Virus record (IMG/VR): IMGVR_UViG_3300017963_000779
Coordinates: 1-22,416 of that record
Source of the DNA: a virus
DNA length: 22,416 bases
Direction: 5' to 3' (one strand)
Position numbers and translations under genes: made by a program. Below the pieces are notes generated by a model. That model was given only the letters and a program-made list of their open reading frames with translations. It was not told the DNA's origin and searched no databases. Position 1 is the first letter of the stretch. Each line of letters opens with the position of its first letter. Below are positions 13,410-20,155 of the stretch, in pieces.

Positions 13410-14057
13410 CTACTTCTTGCGGTTCGAGACCATCTTGTGCACCGACGTTCCGGCCCACAGGCTCTTATTCTCCTCAGACTTCTCGACCTTCTCGGTGCCG
13501 GACGGGACGCTGTCGCCCTTCGCGACGGCGCGCACGGTCACTGCCTTTTCCACCTTCTGGGCCTGCTCTCCGAGCTGCTTCTCCACGGTCTCGAGCCGCT
13601 CCGACACGGTGGCCAGCGCCTTCAGGACCTCGTCCAGTCTGTCATCAGACTTTTGAACAGGCTCCTCTGCCTGCTTCTCCTCAGTCTCCTCTGCCTGCTC
13701 CTCGGTGGTCTCCTCGGTTGCCTCTTCTGAAGTCTCAGCCACCTCTTCCGAAGCCTCCTCGGTGGCCTCCACCTCGGTGGCCTCTTCCGACTTCTCTACC
13801 TGGGCCTCCTCGGCTTGGGTCTCGTCCTCGGATTTCTGGACCACCTGATCCTCGGCGGCCACTTCCTCGACCTGGACATTCTCTTCAGTCTTCATCTCGT
13901 CCTCCTGGGTTTCGGCGTCCGCCGGTTTTCTCTTCACGATCACCCACCTCTCCTCGTTGGCGGCGGCGTCGACCAGCGACACCTCCTCGACGCGGAGGTC
14001 CACCAGGCGCTCGGTGACGGGGTCTCCCTCCGCCTTGATCACGTTCTTATTACTCAT
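13410..14057 (-). CDS. Glutamate-rich scaffold-like capsid assembly protein
   Basis: 215 aa. I place the start at ATG 14057, with GGAG 6 nt upstream; the longer open frame to 14240 runs through the endonuclease gene on the other strand and is not credible. Residues 23-43 (VEEVSLVDAAANEERWVIVKR) match the 'eVSLVD-x-aAN-x-x-f-x-vvKR' motif, which I know from prohead protease and scaffold-associated phage proteins. Residues about 48-134 are a long acidic low-complexity run (E with A, T, S, V, Q). Residues 140-172 form a coiled coil (LDEVLKALATVSERLETVEKQLG), and the C-terminus is basic (KSLWAGTSVHKMVSNRKK). Its place directly before the major capsid gene, with no other scaffold candidate, supports scaffolding. 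It would probably be cut and expelled by the protease encoded just upstream. Confidence 0.75.
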   Translation of the reverse strand: MSNKNVIKAEGDPVTERLVDLRVEEVSLVDAAANEERWVIVKRKPADAETQEDEMKTEENVQVEEVAAEDQVVQKSEDETQAEEAQVEKSEEATEVEATEEASEEVAETSEEATEETTEEQAEETEEKQAEEPVQKSDDRLDEVLKALATVSERLETVEKQLGEQAQKVEKAVTVRAVAKGDSVPSGTEKVEKSEENKSLWAGTSVHKMVSNRKK

Positions 14058-14129
14058 TGCAGTCTCCGTTCCACTTTCTGCCCCGTTCCACATTGTGCTG
14101 AACAGTGAAACCGTGATAAGGTACACAAT
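14058..14129. promoter_or_regulatory. Divergent spacer between the endonuclease (+) and scaffold (-) genes
   Basis: 72 bp separating two divergent starts. On the plus strand GATAAGG (14115-14121) supplies the endonuclease's AAGG ribosome binding site. On the minus strand CACAAT with TTATCA 16 bp upstream is a weak promoter candidate for the scaffold and capsid genes. The region is AT-richer than the flanking structural genes, in line with arrival together with the endonuclease. Confidence 0.35.
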
Positions 14130-14597
14130 ATGAAACCGATGAAACGTTGCACCCGATGTGGTGATGAAAAACCATTTGACTCGTTTTACCGCCGAACCAA
14201 GTCTGGTGACGGCTTGAGTTCGTACTGCAAGGCGTGCCACAACGAATACTGTCGGAGTAGGTATGTTCGCTCAACTCCAAACCTGTCTGACGAGGAACGC
14301 TCTGAACGTGCTCGTGCCCGAAACAAGGAGTACTATTGGAAAAACAGAGACAAGCGCTTGGTAGCTGCTCGAGCTTCCAAGTATGGGATGAGCAAGGAGC
14401 AAGCGTGGCTCGTGCACTTCTCAACTCGGTGTGAGATCTGCGGGGACTCAATAAATGGGATGAGAAAGCACGTCGATCACGATCACAAGACCGGAGAGTT
14501 TCGAGGCGTGCTATGTCCCCGATGCAACAGTGGTTTGGGGATGTTCCTAGACAACCCGAAACTCCTGAAAGCTGCATCTGACTATTTGAGCCGCTGA
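14130..14597 (+). CDS. Recombination endonuclease VII / HNH-type nuclease
   Basis: 155-aa nuclease, the only plus-strand gene I support in the window. ATG at 14130 with AAGG 8 nt upstream. The N-terminus has a zinc ribbon (C7-x2-C10, C33-x2-C36). The core is the endonuclease VII-type beta-beta-alpha-metal site: C101-x2-C104, then HVDHDHKTG (114-122, with the D-H-D-H motif), and C129-x2-C132-N133 followed by LGMFLDNPKLLKAASDYL. Known members cut branched DNA or act as free-standing homing endonucleases. By my count it is about 51% GC (240 of 468), lower than its neighbours. It points against them and is wedged between the protease and scaffold genes, with only 8 nt to the protease stop. All of this suggests a mobile insertion rather than a morphogenesis gene. 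Confidence 0.92.
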   Translation: MKPMKRCTRCGDEKPFDSFYRRTKSGDGLSSYCKACHNEYCRSRYVRSTPNLSDEERSERARARNKEYYWKNRDKRLVAARASKYGMSKEQAWLVHFSTRCEICGDSINGMRKHVDHDHKTGEFRGVLCPRCNSGLGMFLDNPKLLKAASDYLSR

Positions 14598-14605
14598 TCA
14601 TCTCT

Positions 14606-15379
14606 TCACTTCACAGGTACTTTTTTCGCGTAGCCACCGATGCTCAGCCCGGTGATCTCTCCTTTGCGGATCTTTCCGACCAGCTCGGGATCGTCGGTCC
14701 AGAGTTCCTGGTACCACGTCCCCTCGGAGATCTTCTTGACGCCGCCGCCAGGCAGCGGGAACGCGAAGTCGACCGGGGCTATGACGTTTTGGATGATCCT
14801 GACCTTGTCGGTGATCGCCTTCTGGTGCATGAAGCCGATGGTTCCGAACTCTCGCATAAACAGATCGTTGGCTTGTCGGATCTCTTGTGCGGAGATCACG
14901 CTGCCCTCACTGTCTGGAACTTCTGGCTTGCTCACTATGCCGATCATGCGGACGTCGTCGGTTGCAGGATCCGCTTCTTGTTTGCGAATCGGGAACAGCT
15001 CGCCCACCTTGGCAACCTCAACGTCCGGGATCGTGGATGCGTCGATCATGATTGGAATAGAATCTACTTCCGACGGGAGACCAACACTGACTGACAAGGT
15101 GACGGGGAACTCGATCTTGCTCATGCGCCGCTCCTCCTTTGGCCTGCCGATGACCGCCTTCACGCCTTCAGTCAGGGTGATTGTGCGAAAGCTTCCTGCT
15201 TGAAACTCGGAAGGCTCTCGCTGACGATATCTCCAAGAGTCCTCGGTCTCGTCGGGGGCGCCCTGCTTGACCCTGAAGTCGTGATCGCGCACCCACCTGG
15301 TCGCTTCCTCGCGGGTCTCGAAGCGCTCCTTCGACAGGATCAGGGTCTGGATCTCGGTCTGCTTGGCGACGTCGCTCAA
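14606..15379 (-). CDS. XkdF-type prohead maturation protease
   Basis: 257 aa. The start is a TTG at 15379 overlapping the upstream TGA (TTGA), with GAGG 7 nt upstream; no suitable ATG is near. The N-terminal domain (about 8-80) is the small module that often precedes phage head proteases: IQTLILSKERFETREEATRWV, then SWRYRQREPSEF and GVKAVIGRP. The protease domain (about 140-257) matches Peptidase_S78_2/XkdF: VPDSEGSVISAQEI, a helix NDLFMREFG, GFMHQKAI with candidate catalytic H185, a GTWYQELWTDDPELVGKI segment, and KGEITGLSIGGYAKKV with candidate nucleophile S246. In this family the enzyme trims scaffold and capsid proteins inside the prohead, and the following scaffold and capsid genes fit. 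The catalytic residue assignments are inferred from family layout. Confidence 0.87.
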   Translation of the reverse strand: MSDVAKQTEIQTLILSKERFETREEATRWVRDHDFRVKQGAPDETEDSWRYRQREPSEFQAGSFRTITLTEGVKAVIGRPKEERRMSKIEFPVTLSVSVGLPSEVDSIPIMIDASTIPDVEVAKVGELFPIRKQEADPATDDVRMIGIVSKPEVPDSEGSVISAQEIRQANDLFMREFGTIGFMHQKAITDKVRIIQNVIAPVDFAFPLPGGGVKKISEGTWYQELWTDDPELVGKIRKGEITGLSIGGYAKKVPVK

Positions 15380-15603
15380 AGATCAACCTCGTCGAGGGGT
15401 CTCAGGTTCTTGGCGATCTCCATCAGCCGCCTGAACCGCTCATCTGCCGCCTCGGCCCTCTTCGCCTCGGCCTCCCTCAGGTGCTCGTCGATCCGAGCCT
15501 GCTGCTCGTCCGACCTCCGGTGCCTCTCCCGTTCCCGGCGCTCCCTCTCCAACTTCTCTCGGGTCCGGCGGGACCAGACCCTCTTGTTCCCAGGCACGAG
15601 CAT
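15376..15603 (-). CDS. Small charged helical protein, about 73-75 aa
   Basis: Unrecognised. Almost entirely one Arg/Glu-rich helix: RRTREKLERERRERERHRRSDEQQARIDEHLREAEAKRAEAADERFRR, then MEIAKNLRPLDEVDL. Two starts are possible. The ATG at 15603 directly abuts GAAGGGG, which is too close; a GTG two codons later (15597) would have that site 6 nt upstream and is therefore plausible. The GGGG of this site can pair with CCCC 3 nt before it, so translation may be controlled. The stop overlaps the TTG of the protease by 4 nt, so it may mainly couple protease translation. A role as a minor scaffold or protease partner is a guess. Confidence 0.65.
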   Translation of the reverse strand: MLVPGNKRVWSRRTREKLERERRERERHRRSDEQQARIDEHLREAEAKRAEAADERFRRLMEIAKNLRPLDEVDL

Positions 15604-15677
15604 CCCCCTTCGGGGCGGACCTACACAGGACCACGATACATCATGTTGAGCGGATCGTTACCATAAAATGAGCGATG
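15604..15677 (-). promoter_or_regulatory. Spacer with RBS-masking hairpin before the 75-aa gene
   Basis: The short inverted repeat CCCC-TTC-GGGG (15605-15615) reads CCCC-GAA-GGGG on the minus strand and covers the only ribosome binding site of the downstream gene. The rest of the 74-nt spacer holds no gene and no clear promoter. Confidence 0.4.
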
Positions 15678-16388
15678 TCAAACGCGAGGAGGGAACAGGT
15701 GCCGGATCCTGGACAGGGCCACCTCCAGGTTGGACCTCAGCCCCACCTGGGCCTTCCTGATCGCCCTGACGTTGGGCACCCCCTCGATCAGGTCCTCCTC
15801 GTCCTCCGTGGAAAGCGTGGCCTGTATCTCGTCGAGGTGAACCCCGTCGGCGTACCCCTTCTGTATCAGGTTGACCTTCATCCGGTTCACCGTCTCGTCT
15901 GGGAGCCCCAGCACCAGCGCGTCCTGCGCCTCCTTGAACGAGGGGAGCTGCCCGTACATCGCGTGGGCGTACTCGTGCTTGAACGTGGCCTCGTCGTCCC
16001 TCACGGTGGAGATGAGGTAGAAGTCGTCGGTGCCGGCGAGCTTCTCCACGAACTCGGCGATGGCCAGCATCGACTCGTCGTACTCGTTCCAGTCAGGGAT
16101 CTCATCGCGCCTGTCGCGGAGCAGGGACAAGATCTCTCTCCCAGGGTAGTTGTAGCCGCAGAAGTCGTCAGGGTAGGTGAACGCGCCCTCGCCGAACTTG
16201 TGGGAGTACCACCGCATGTACGAGACCAGGCTGAAGATCTTGCCCCTGAACTCGTCACCGACCGACTCGTAGTGCTCCTGCACCCTGAGCATGCTCATCG
16301 CCATGTCGTAGTGGCTTGTCCATCCTATCCAGAAGATCCCGTTGCCGAGGTTCTTCAACCCGTGAAACGAGTCCAGGGCCCTGCTCAT
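15678..16388 (-). CDS. Putative zinc metalloprotease (HEYAH motif) in the head module
   Basis: 236 aa. I place the start at ATG 16388, which overlaps the PQ-loop gene's TGA by 4 nt and has AAGGAGGGG just upstream; the frame above it is shadow. H138-E-Y-A-H142 is a perfect HExxH zinc site in a helix after a strand (DDFYLISTVRDDEATFKHEYAHAMYG). About 44 residues later GYADGVHLDEIQA offers E187 (or D186) as third ligand, giving a gluzincin-like HExxH...E pattern. The 'HE-x-A-H ... GY ... DE-x-Q-A' order resembles small uncharacterised phage proteins. The N-terminal half is aromatic-rich (FWIGWTSHYD, YMRWYSHKFGEG). No signal peptide is seen. It could process a virion protein or act in the host. 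The motif is certain; activity and substrate are inferred. Confidence 0.72.
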   Translation of the reverse strand: MSRALDSFHGLKNLGNGIFWIGWTSHYDMAMSMLRVQEHYESVGDEFRGKIFSLVSYMRWYSHKFGEGAFTYPDDFCGYNYPGREILSLLRDRRDEIPDWNEYDESMLAIAEFVEKLAGTDDFYLISTVRDDEATFKHEYAHAMYGQLPSFKEAQDALVLGLPDETVNRMKVNLIQKGYADGVHLDEIQATLSTEDEEDLIEGVPNVRAIRKAQVGLRSNLEVALSRIRHLFPPRV

Positions 16389-16645
16389 GCTCCCCTCCTT
16401 GGTTTGAACTTGTACGCCATGATCACGCCGATGAGCGTGAGGTTCGCCGTGTAGTTGAAGATCACCGGCCAGATCGCCTTGGGCCACATGTAGACAAGGC
16501 CCGCGCCCTCTCCGAGGAACCACAGCACGAGGAAGCTGACGCTGAGATCGTCCGCGCGCTTCGTGCGCCAACACTTGATCGCTTGCGGCAGCGCGCACAC
16601 CGCGAAGCAGATCGCGCTGAACCAACCCACGAGCTCCATCGCCAT
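16385..16645 (-). CDS. PQ-loop / SemiSWEET-like membrane protein, 86 aa
   Basis: Predicted inner-membrane protein with three transmembrane helices (about residues 4-22, 36-54 and 59-78), the size and layout of bacterial SemiSWEET sugar transporters. The defining P20-Q21 pair sits at the end of helix 1 (FAVCALPQAIKCWRTKRAD), followed by the typical S-V-S-F-x-V-L-W-F at the start of helix 2. Helix 3 has the N-Y-x-x-N-L-T pattern and a basic cytoplasmic end (KFKPRRGA). ATG at 16645 has AGGGGG 7 nt upstream; ATG at 16639 is an alternative. It overlaps the metalloprotease gene by 4 nt, so the two are probably translated together. It is not a morphogenesis protein by family; a host-membrane or metabolite role is inferred. 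Confidence 0.8.
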   Translation of the reverse strand: MAMELVGWFSAICFAVCALPQAIKCWRTKRADDLSVSFLVLWFLGEGAGLVYMWPKAIWPVIFNYTANLTLIGVIMAYKFKPRRGA

Positions 16646-16775
16646 GGTCGCACCCCCTGTGAGTACGATCGTACCCCGAGAGGGTTCGAAAAACCAAACT
16701 CAAAGATTCTTTAGTGATGACGCATAATTATGCTTAATTATGCTTCAGAAGTACGGGAGTGTTTTTCTGAAAATT
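16646..16775 (-). promoter_or_regulatory. AT-rich regulatory spacer with two 12-bp palindromes and a direct repeat
   Basis: The longest non-coding stretch in the window, lying between the minor head gene and the PQ-loop gene. It holds the perfect palindromes GTACGATCGTAC (16663-16674) and GCATAATTATGC (16722-16733). The latter is part of a perfect 10-bp tandem repeat, TAATTATGCT (16725-16734 and 16735-16744). It is markedly richer in A and T than the coding DNA around it. CATAAT elements on the minus strand could be -10 boxes, but I find no good -35 at the right distance. It looks like an operator/promoter for the accessory genes downstream. Confidence 0.5.
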
Positions 16776-17771
16776 TCAGACCGGGAGGACGATCGACCTG
16801 CACAGGCCGTGCAGGGGAGGAAGTTGGATCCCGGCCGCGGCCAGTGCGTCCTCTCCGCCCCCGCCTATCCGCTGAACATCCGACAAGGATCTCCACCCGG
16901 CGACCCGCTTGAACTCGTCGGGATCCTCGGTGCGCAGCATCCTGTCCTCGAGGGACCTGGCGGACCTGACGGTGAAGGTCTTGCCGTGCATGTAGCGGCA
17001 GATCTCGGAGGTCCGCTCGTCCATTACGGCAAAGAACTCGTAGCGTTCCACCTCGGCGTCGGCCATGGCGTGTATCGCCCCGAAGCTGGAGGCGTGGGGC
17101 CTGACGGTCCCGGCCACCACGGTGAAGTACTGGGATGTCGAGCCGGCGAAAGTGCCTGGAACGCTGGCGCCTGGGAACTCGCCCGACACCAAACCTCTAA
17201 GGATCCTGCCCACTTCCTGGCGTCCCAGGCCTCGCTGCAGGGCCTCGCGCCTGACGGTGGCGTCTATCCTCGCCGAGAGGTGACGGGACCAGTAGTCTCC
17301 GATCCAGAACGTCTGCACCCTGCCCAGCTTTCCCGCCGTCGCTGCGTCTGCCGGGGTCAGAGACGCCGGGACCGACCGGATGCTCCTGCCGGCCGCCCTC
17401 AGCTTCGTCCGGGTCCCCCGCCTAGACAGCAGCATGACGGCTCCCGCCGCAGCCGCCGCGGTCTCGCCCATGCCGAGATCCTTGGGGTTCGCCAAGCGCC
17501 CGCCGATGCTGGTCGTCAGCTCAGATATTCGATCTGGGTCGAACTCGCCCTCGATCTGGGACACCTCGGCGTCTATTGCCGGGAGCAAGTCGTCGAGATA
17601 TGTGTCGTCGAGCTCTCGGGCCAGCCGCTTTGCGACCGCCTCCTCTCGCTGGGACTGCTTCAGGATCTCCTCGCCCACCTCGGCGCCGACCATGTCGGCG
17701 AGCACCACGAACTCCTCGTCGGTCAGCTCGTGCAGGGCGAGGCAGGATCCGCACTGGCAAGCGGATTGCAT
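16776..17771 (-). CDS. Minor head protein, SPP1 gp7 / MuF type
   Basis: Head morphogenesis protein that associates with the portal and may enter the host with DNA in related phages. 331 aa; ATG at 17771 directly follows the portal TAG with no gap. The C-terminal domain (about 160-331) is diagnostic: helices SARIDATVRREALQRGLGRQEV, then FFAVMDERTSEICRYMHGKTF (D251, C258, H262) and PPLHGLCRSIVLP (H321, C324). These correspond to the 'DeRTs-x-x-C-x-x-l-x-G-k-x-f ... PPlH-x-x-CRs-x-i' signature. The N-terminus has an unusual cysteine cluster (ACQCGSC, C5/C7/C10) that could bind metal, followed by long acidic helices. An Ala-rich helix (TAAAAAGAVMLLS) lies near residue 105. No toxin domain follows the MuF part, unlike some longer relatives. 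Confidence 0.87.
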   Translation of the reverse strand: MQSACQCGSCLALHELTDEEFVVLADMVGAEVGEEILKQSQREEAVAKRLARELDDTYLDDLLPAIDAEVSQIEGEFDPDRISELTTSIGGRLANPKDLGMGETAAAAAGAVMLLSRRGTRTKLRAAGRSIRSVPASLTPADAATAGKLGRVQTFWIGDYWSRHLSARIDATVRREALQRGLGRQEVGRILRGLVSGEFPGASVPGTFAGSTSQYFTVVAGTVRPHASSFGAIHAMADAEVERYEFFAVMDERTSEICRYMHGKTFTVRSARSLEDRMLRTEDPDEFKRVAGWRSLSDVQRIGGGGEDALAAAGIQLPPLHGLCRSIVLPV

Positions 17772-19745
17772 CTAGTTCTCTTCGTCGTCTTCGAGCGTTG
17801 GAGGCACGAACCCTCCGAACCTGCGCGCGGCCTCAGCCCTCAGCTGCTGCCTGAAGCTGTCCACGTCGGCGGAGAAGTTGGCCGGCTCCATGTCCCTGTC
17901 CCGGCCGGCGCTGGGGGTCCTCGTTCCGGTCCTGCCCTGCGAACTCGGCTCGGATCCGTCCACACTGGGGGATTTGTCCTTCATGACCTCGGTCAGGGTC
18001 AGGGTGAAGGGCTTGTCGGGGTCTATCACGTCCGCGTCGACCTCCCCGAGGTCCTGGTTGGTCACCAGGCCGAGCATCTTGCGGCTGATGCGAGGCGTCA
18101 TGCCTCCGGTCTTCTCGGCCATGGTCATGGCCTTGATGAGATCCTCGTTCTCGGTCACGTTCGGGCTGAGCAGCTTGAAAGTGGACCAGACTATCCCCAG
18201 CCGAAGCAGAACCTCCCTGGTGAAGAACCGGTTCACGCGGCCTCGTTCCGGGCCGAACACCTGCTCGTCTCCCAACTTGCGGCTCGCCTCGATCGTCTTG
18301 CCGGTGAAGTCGTCCGACTTGCCCACGAATATCGGGGGGAATCGCCACGCGCGGCGCACCCGTTCATCGTTGTTCGTGGTGTAGTTCACGAACAGCGCGT
18401 CGGTGTGCTGCTCGTTGGTCAGAGGCTTGACCTCGATGCGCATAGTCCCTGGATCCTTCAGGCCCTCGGAAGTCGGCTCGGCCTCCAGAAGAAGGAACTT
18501 GCTGTAGTTGTCGTCGCTCGCTATGGAGGTCTCGACGAACTCGCTGATCCTGCTCACGCTCTCGTCGGTCAGCATCCCGTTGGCCACCGTCACCACCATC
18601 GACGGGATGTTGTTGTTCTTGAACGTGGTGTAGTTGATCTCGTCGGCCGCCCTGCTTCCGAATATCGCGAACAGGTGGCCGATGTACCGCGGGAGTCCGT
18701 ACGGGCTGCGCGTCGAGTACAGGCACTGGTGGTGCACAGGGTTGGCGGCGTGCGCCACCGGAAACCCGACCACCCCCTCCTTGACCACGAGGTCTCCGCC
18801 AGGCCCCATCGTGAACCGGTGCTTGACCTTTCCGTCAGGGTCGGCCTCGAGCAGCTTCTCCTCGCTGACGGGCTCGCCGTCGAGGCAGCTTATCAACCTG
18901 GGATCCCCGAGCTCCTTGAACCACACCGCCTTGTCGCCGCGCCGCTGCACGTATCTCCGAAAACGCTTGTACCTGAGCTGGGTCTCGAGGGTGTACGCCA
19001 CCTCCTCGACCACGGCCTGCTTGCGGACCATCTGGAGGTCGGCGCCGTCGCTTGAGATCTCTGGCTCGTCGTCCGTCGGAACCTCGACCACCCTGACGTG
19101 CTTCTTGACCCTCAGCTCCTCGCACTGGGTCGGCTCGTCGTCGGGCGGGGTCATGCGCATCGTCCAAGCCGGCAGGTGGTTGAGCCCGTCGAGCTCCCCG
19201 GTCGTCGGCACCTCGACGAACTCGACGTACCGGTTGCCGGTGGCCTCGAGGTCGCGGCGCATCCGCTCCCGCAGCTCCTCGAAGCTCCCGCCAGGGTAGG
19301 CGGTCTCGAAGAAGTTCTCAGCGACTGCCCTCTCCTCGGCGAGGATCTGAAGTATGGCGGGATCTGTGTCCTCGTCGATCGGGATCCGCGGCTCCAGCTT
19401 CCACCCGAACAGCTCGACGTTGACCGCCATGGCGTCGATCGCGGGCCCCACCTCGGAGCTGTTCTCGACCAGCATGGCGAGCGTCAGCATGTCGTAGGGA
19501 GGCTCGACCACCTTGCCCTCGCAGGCCATGCGGATGAACGGGTCTACCGGGATGCTCTTGGACTCCCCGGCTGACGCCCCGTCGCCAGAGGCCGCCGCGC
19601 GCTGCTTGCGCACGTCTGACATGCCCAGGATCGCGGCCCTGATCGCGCGCTTGTTTCGCTTCTGGATCTCGCCGGGGGTCGGGTTGTCTGAATGATCCCG
19701 CTGGAGATCCACGACGGCTCCGAGCCGCTGCTTGTCTGACATCAT
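17772..19745 (-). CDS. Portal protein, PBSX type
   Basis: Forms the ring through which DNA is packaged and ejected. 657 aa; ATG at 19745 overlaps the preceding TGA by 4 nt, with a second ATG one codon later (MMSD). The diagnostic core (349-390) reads YGLPRYIGHLFAIFGSRA and continues NYTTFKNNNIPSMV, the classic PBSX-portal segment. The clip/stem region includes NEQHTDALFVNYTTNNDERVRRAWRFPPIFVG and the following TGKTIEASRKLGDEQVFGP. The wing-like N-terminal half has ELFGWKLEPR and FEELRERMRRDLEATGNRYVEFV. The C-terminal ~100 residues (after about 555) are a hydrophilic Ser/Gly/Asp/Glu extension, which makes this longer than a typical ~500-aa PBSX portal. The minor head gene follows immediately, as usual. 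Confidence 0.94.
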   Translation of the reverse strand: MMSDKQRLGAVVDLQRDHSDNPTPGEIQKRNKRAIRAAILGMSDVRKQRAAASGDGASAGESKSIPVDPFIRMACEGKVVEPPYDMLTLAMLVENSSEVGPAIDAMAVNVELFGWKLEPRIPIDEDTDPAILQILAEERAVAENFFETAYPGGSFEELRERMRRDLEATGNRYVEFVEVPTTGELDGLNHLPAWTMRMTPPDDEPTQCEELRVKKHVRVVEVPTDDEPEISSDGADLQMVRKQAVVEEVAYTLETQLRYKRFRRYVQRRGDKAVWFKELGDPRLISCLDGEPVSEEKLLEADPDGKVKHRFTMGPGGDLVVKEGVVGFPVAHAANPVHHQCLYSTRSPYGLPRYIGHLFAIFGSRAADEINYTTFKNNNIPSMVVTVANGMLTDESVSRISEFVETSIASDDNYSKFLLLEAEPTSEGLKDPGTMRIEVKPLTNEQHTDALFVNYTTNNDERVRRAWRFPPIFVGKSDDFTGKTIEASRKLGDEQVFGPERGRVNRFFTREVLLRLGIVWSTFKLLSPNVTENEDLIKAMTMAEKTGGMTPRISRKMLGLVTNQDLGEVDADVIDPDKPFTLTLTEVMKDKSPSVDGSEPSSQGRTGTRTPSAGRDRDMEPANFSADVDSFRQQLRAEAARRFGGFVPPTLEDDEEN

Positions 19746-20140
19746 CCCACCCTGTGGAAGCTCGGCAGCCCTGAGACCTCGAGCTTGACCCGATCGGTGT
19801 TGATCGCCCCTCCGACGATGTTGTCCACCCTGAAGTACACCGACGGGTGCCTGTACACCTCGTGGACCTCGAGCCCGTCGCCGCTGTACGTGACGGTCGC
19901 CGGGGTGTTGTCGGCCACGAAGGCCCCGGCCTCGTCGCTCCAGAAGTACGGGGTGACGTCCGCGGCGGTGGCCGAGTTGTAGAACGTGGCCACGACGGCC
20001 ACGCGGTTGAACTCTCCCATGTTGATCCCAGCCCCCTTGTAGGTGGGCAGGTCTCCAGGCAGCGCCTCGTCGTTCTGGACCACCCGGTTGAGGTGGTAGG
20101 TGGGCGAGTAGCTTATCTCCGTGTGCAGCTCGGCGGCCAT
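19742..20140 (-). CDS. Small beta-rich virion-like protein, 132 aa (tandem paralogue 2)
   Basis: Unrecognised. It is the downstream member of a tandem pair with the gene at 20156-20545. Shared blocks include HLNRVVQND, the nearly identical NSATAADVTPYFWSD, DNTPATVTYSGDGL, SVYFRVDNIVGGAINTDRVKLEVSGLP and an H-x-x-G end. ATG at 20140; the stop overlaps the portal start by 4 nt, so production is coupled to the portal. The predicted structure is a compact beta sandwich with no signal or membrane segment. Small soluble beta proteins like this are often decoration proteins, yet the position between terminase and portal is unusual for one. Function unknown. Confidence 0.75.
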   Translation of the reverse strand: MAAELHTEISYSPTYHLNRVVQNDEALPGDLPTYKGAGINMGEFNRVAVVATFYNSATAADVTPYFWSDEAGAFVADNTPATVTYSGDGLEVHEVYRHPSVYFRVDNIVGGAINTDRVKLEVSGLPSFHRVG

Positions 20141-20155
20141 GTCAGCCTCCCATTG

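Noticed and set aside
14058-14240. N-terminal extension of the scaffold-like gene
   Set aside because: It would run antisense through the endonuclease gene; the ATG at 14057 has GGAG at good spacing and starts a recognisable motif.
16679-16695. tRNA T-arm-like GGTTCGAA sequence, possible tRNA remnant or attachment site
   Set aside because: The flanking bases cannot pair as a T-stem, and no acceptor or anticodon arm is present nearby.
16389-16703. N-terminal extension of the metalloprotease-like gene
   Set aside because: It is an out-of-frame reading of the PQ-loop gene. The ATG at 16388 has a strong ribosome binding site and the expected 4-nt overlap.
16740-19055. Long open plus-strand frame (771 codons) opposite the portal and minor head genes
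   Set aside because: Composition is His/Arg/Gly/Leu-rich with no recognisable domain, and it lies entirely opposite two well-supported genes. Long antisense frames are expected in GC-rich coding DNA.
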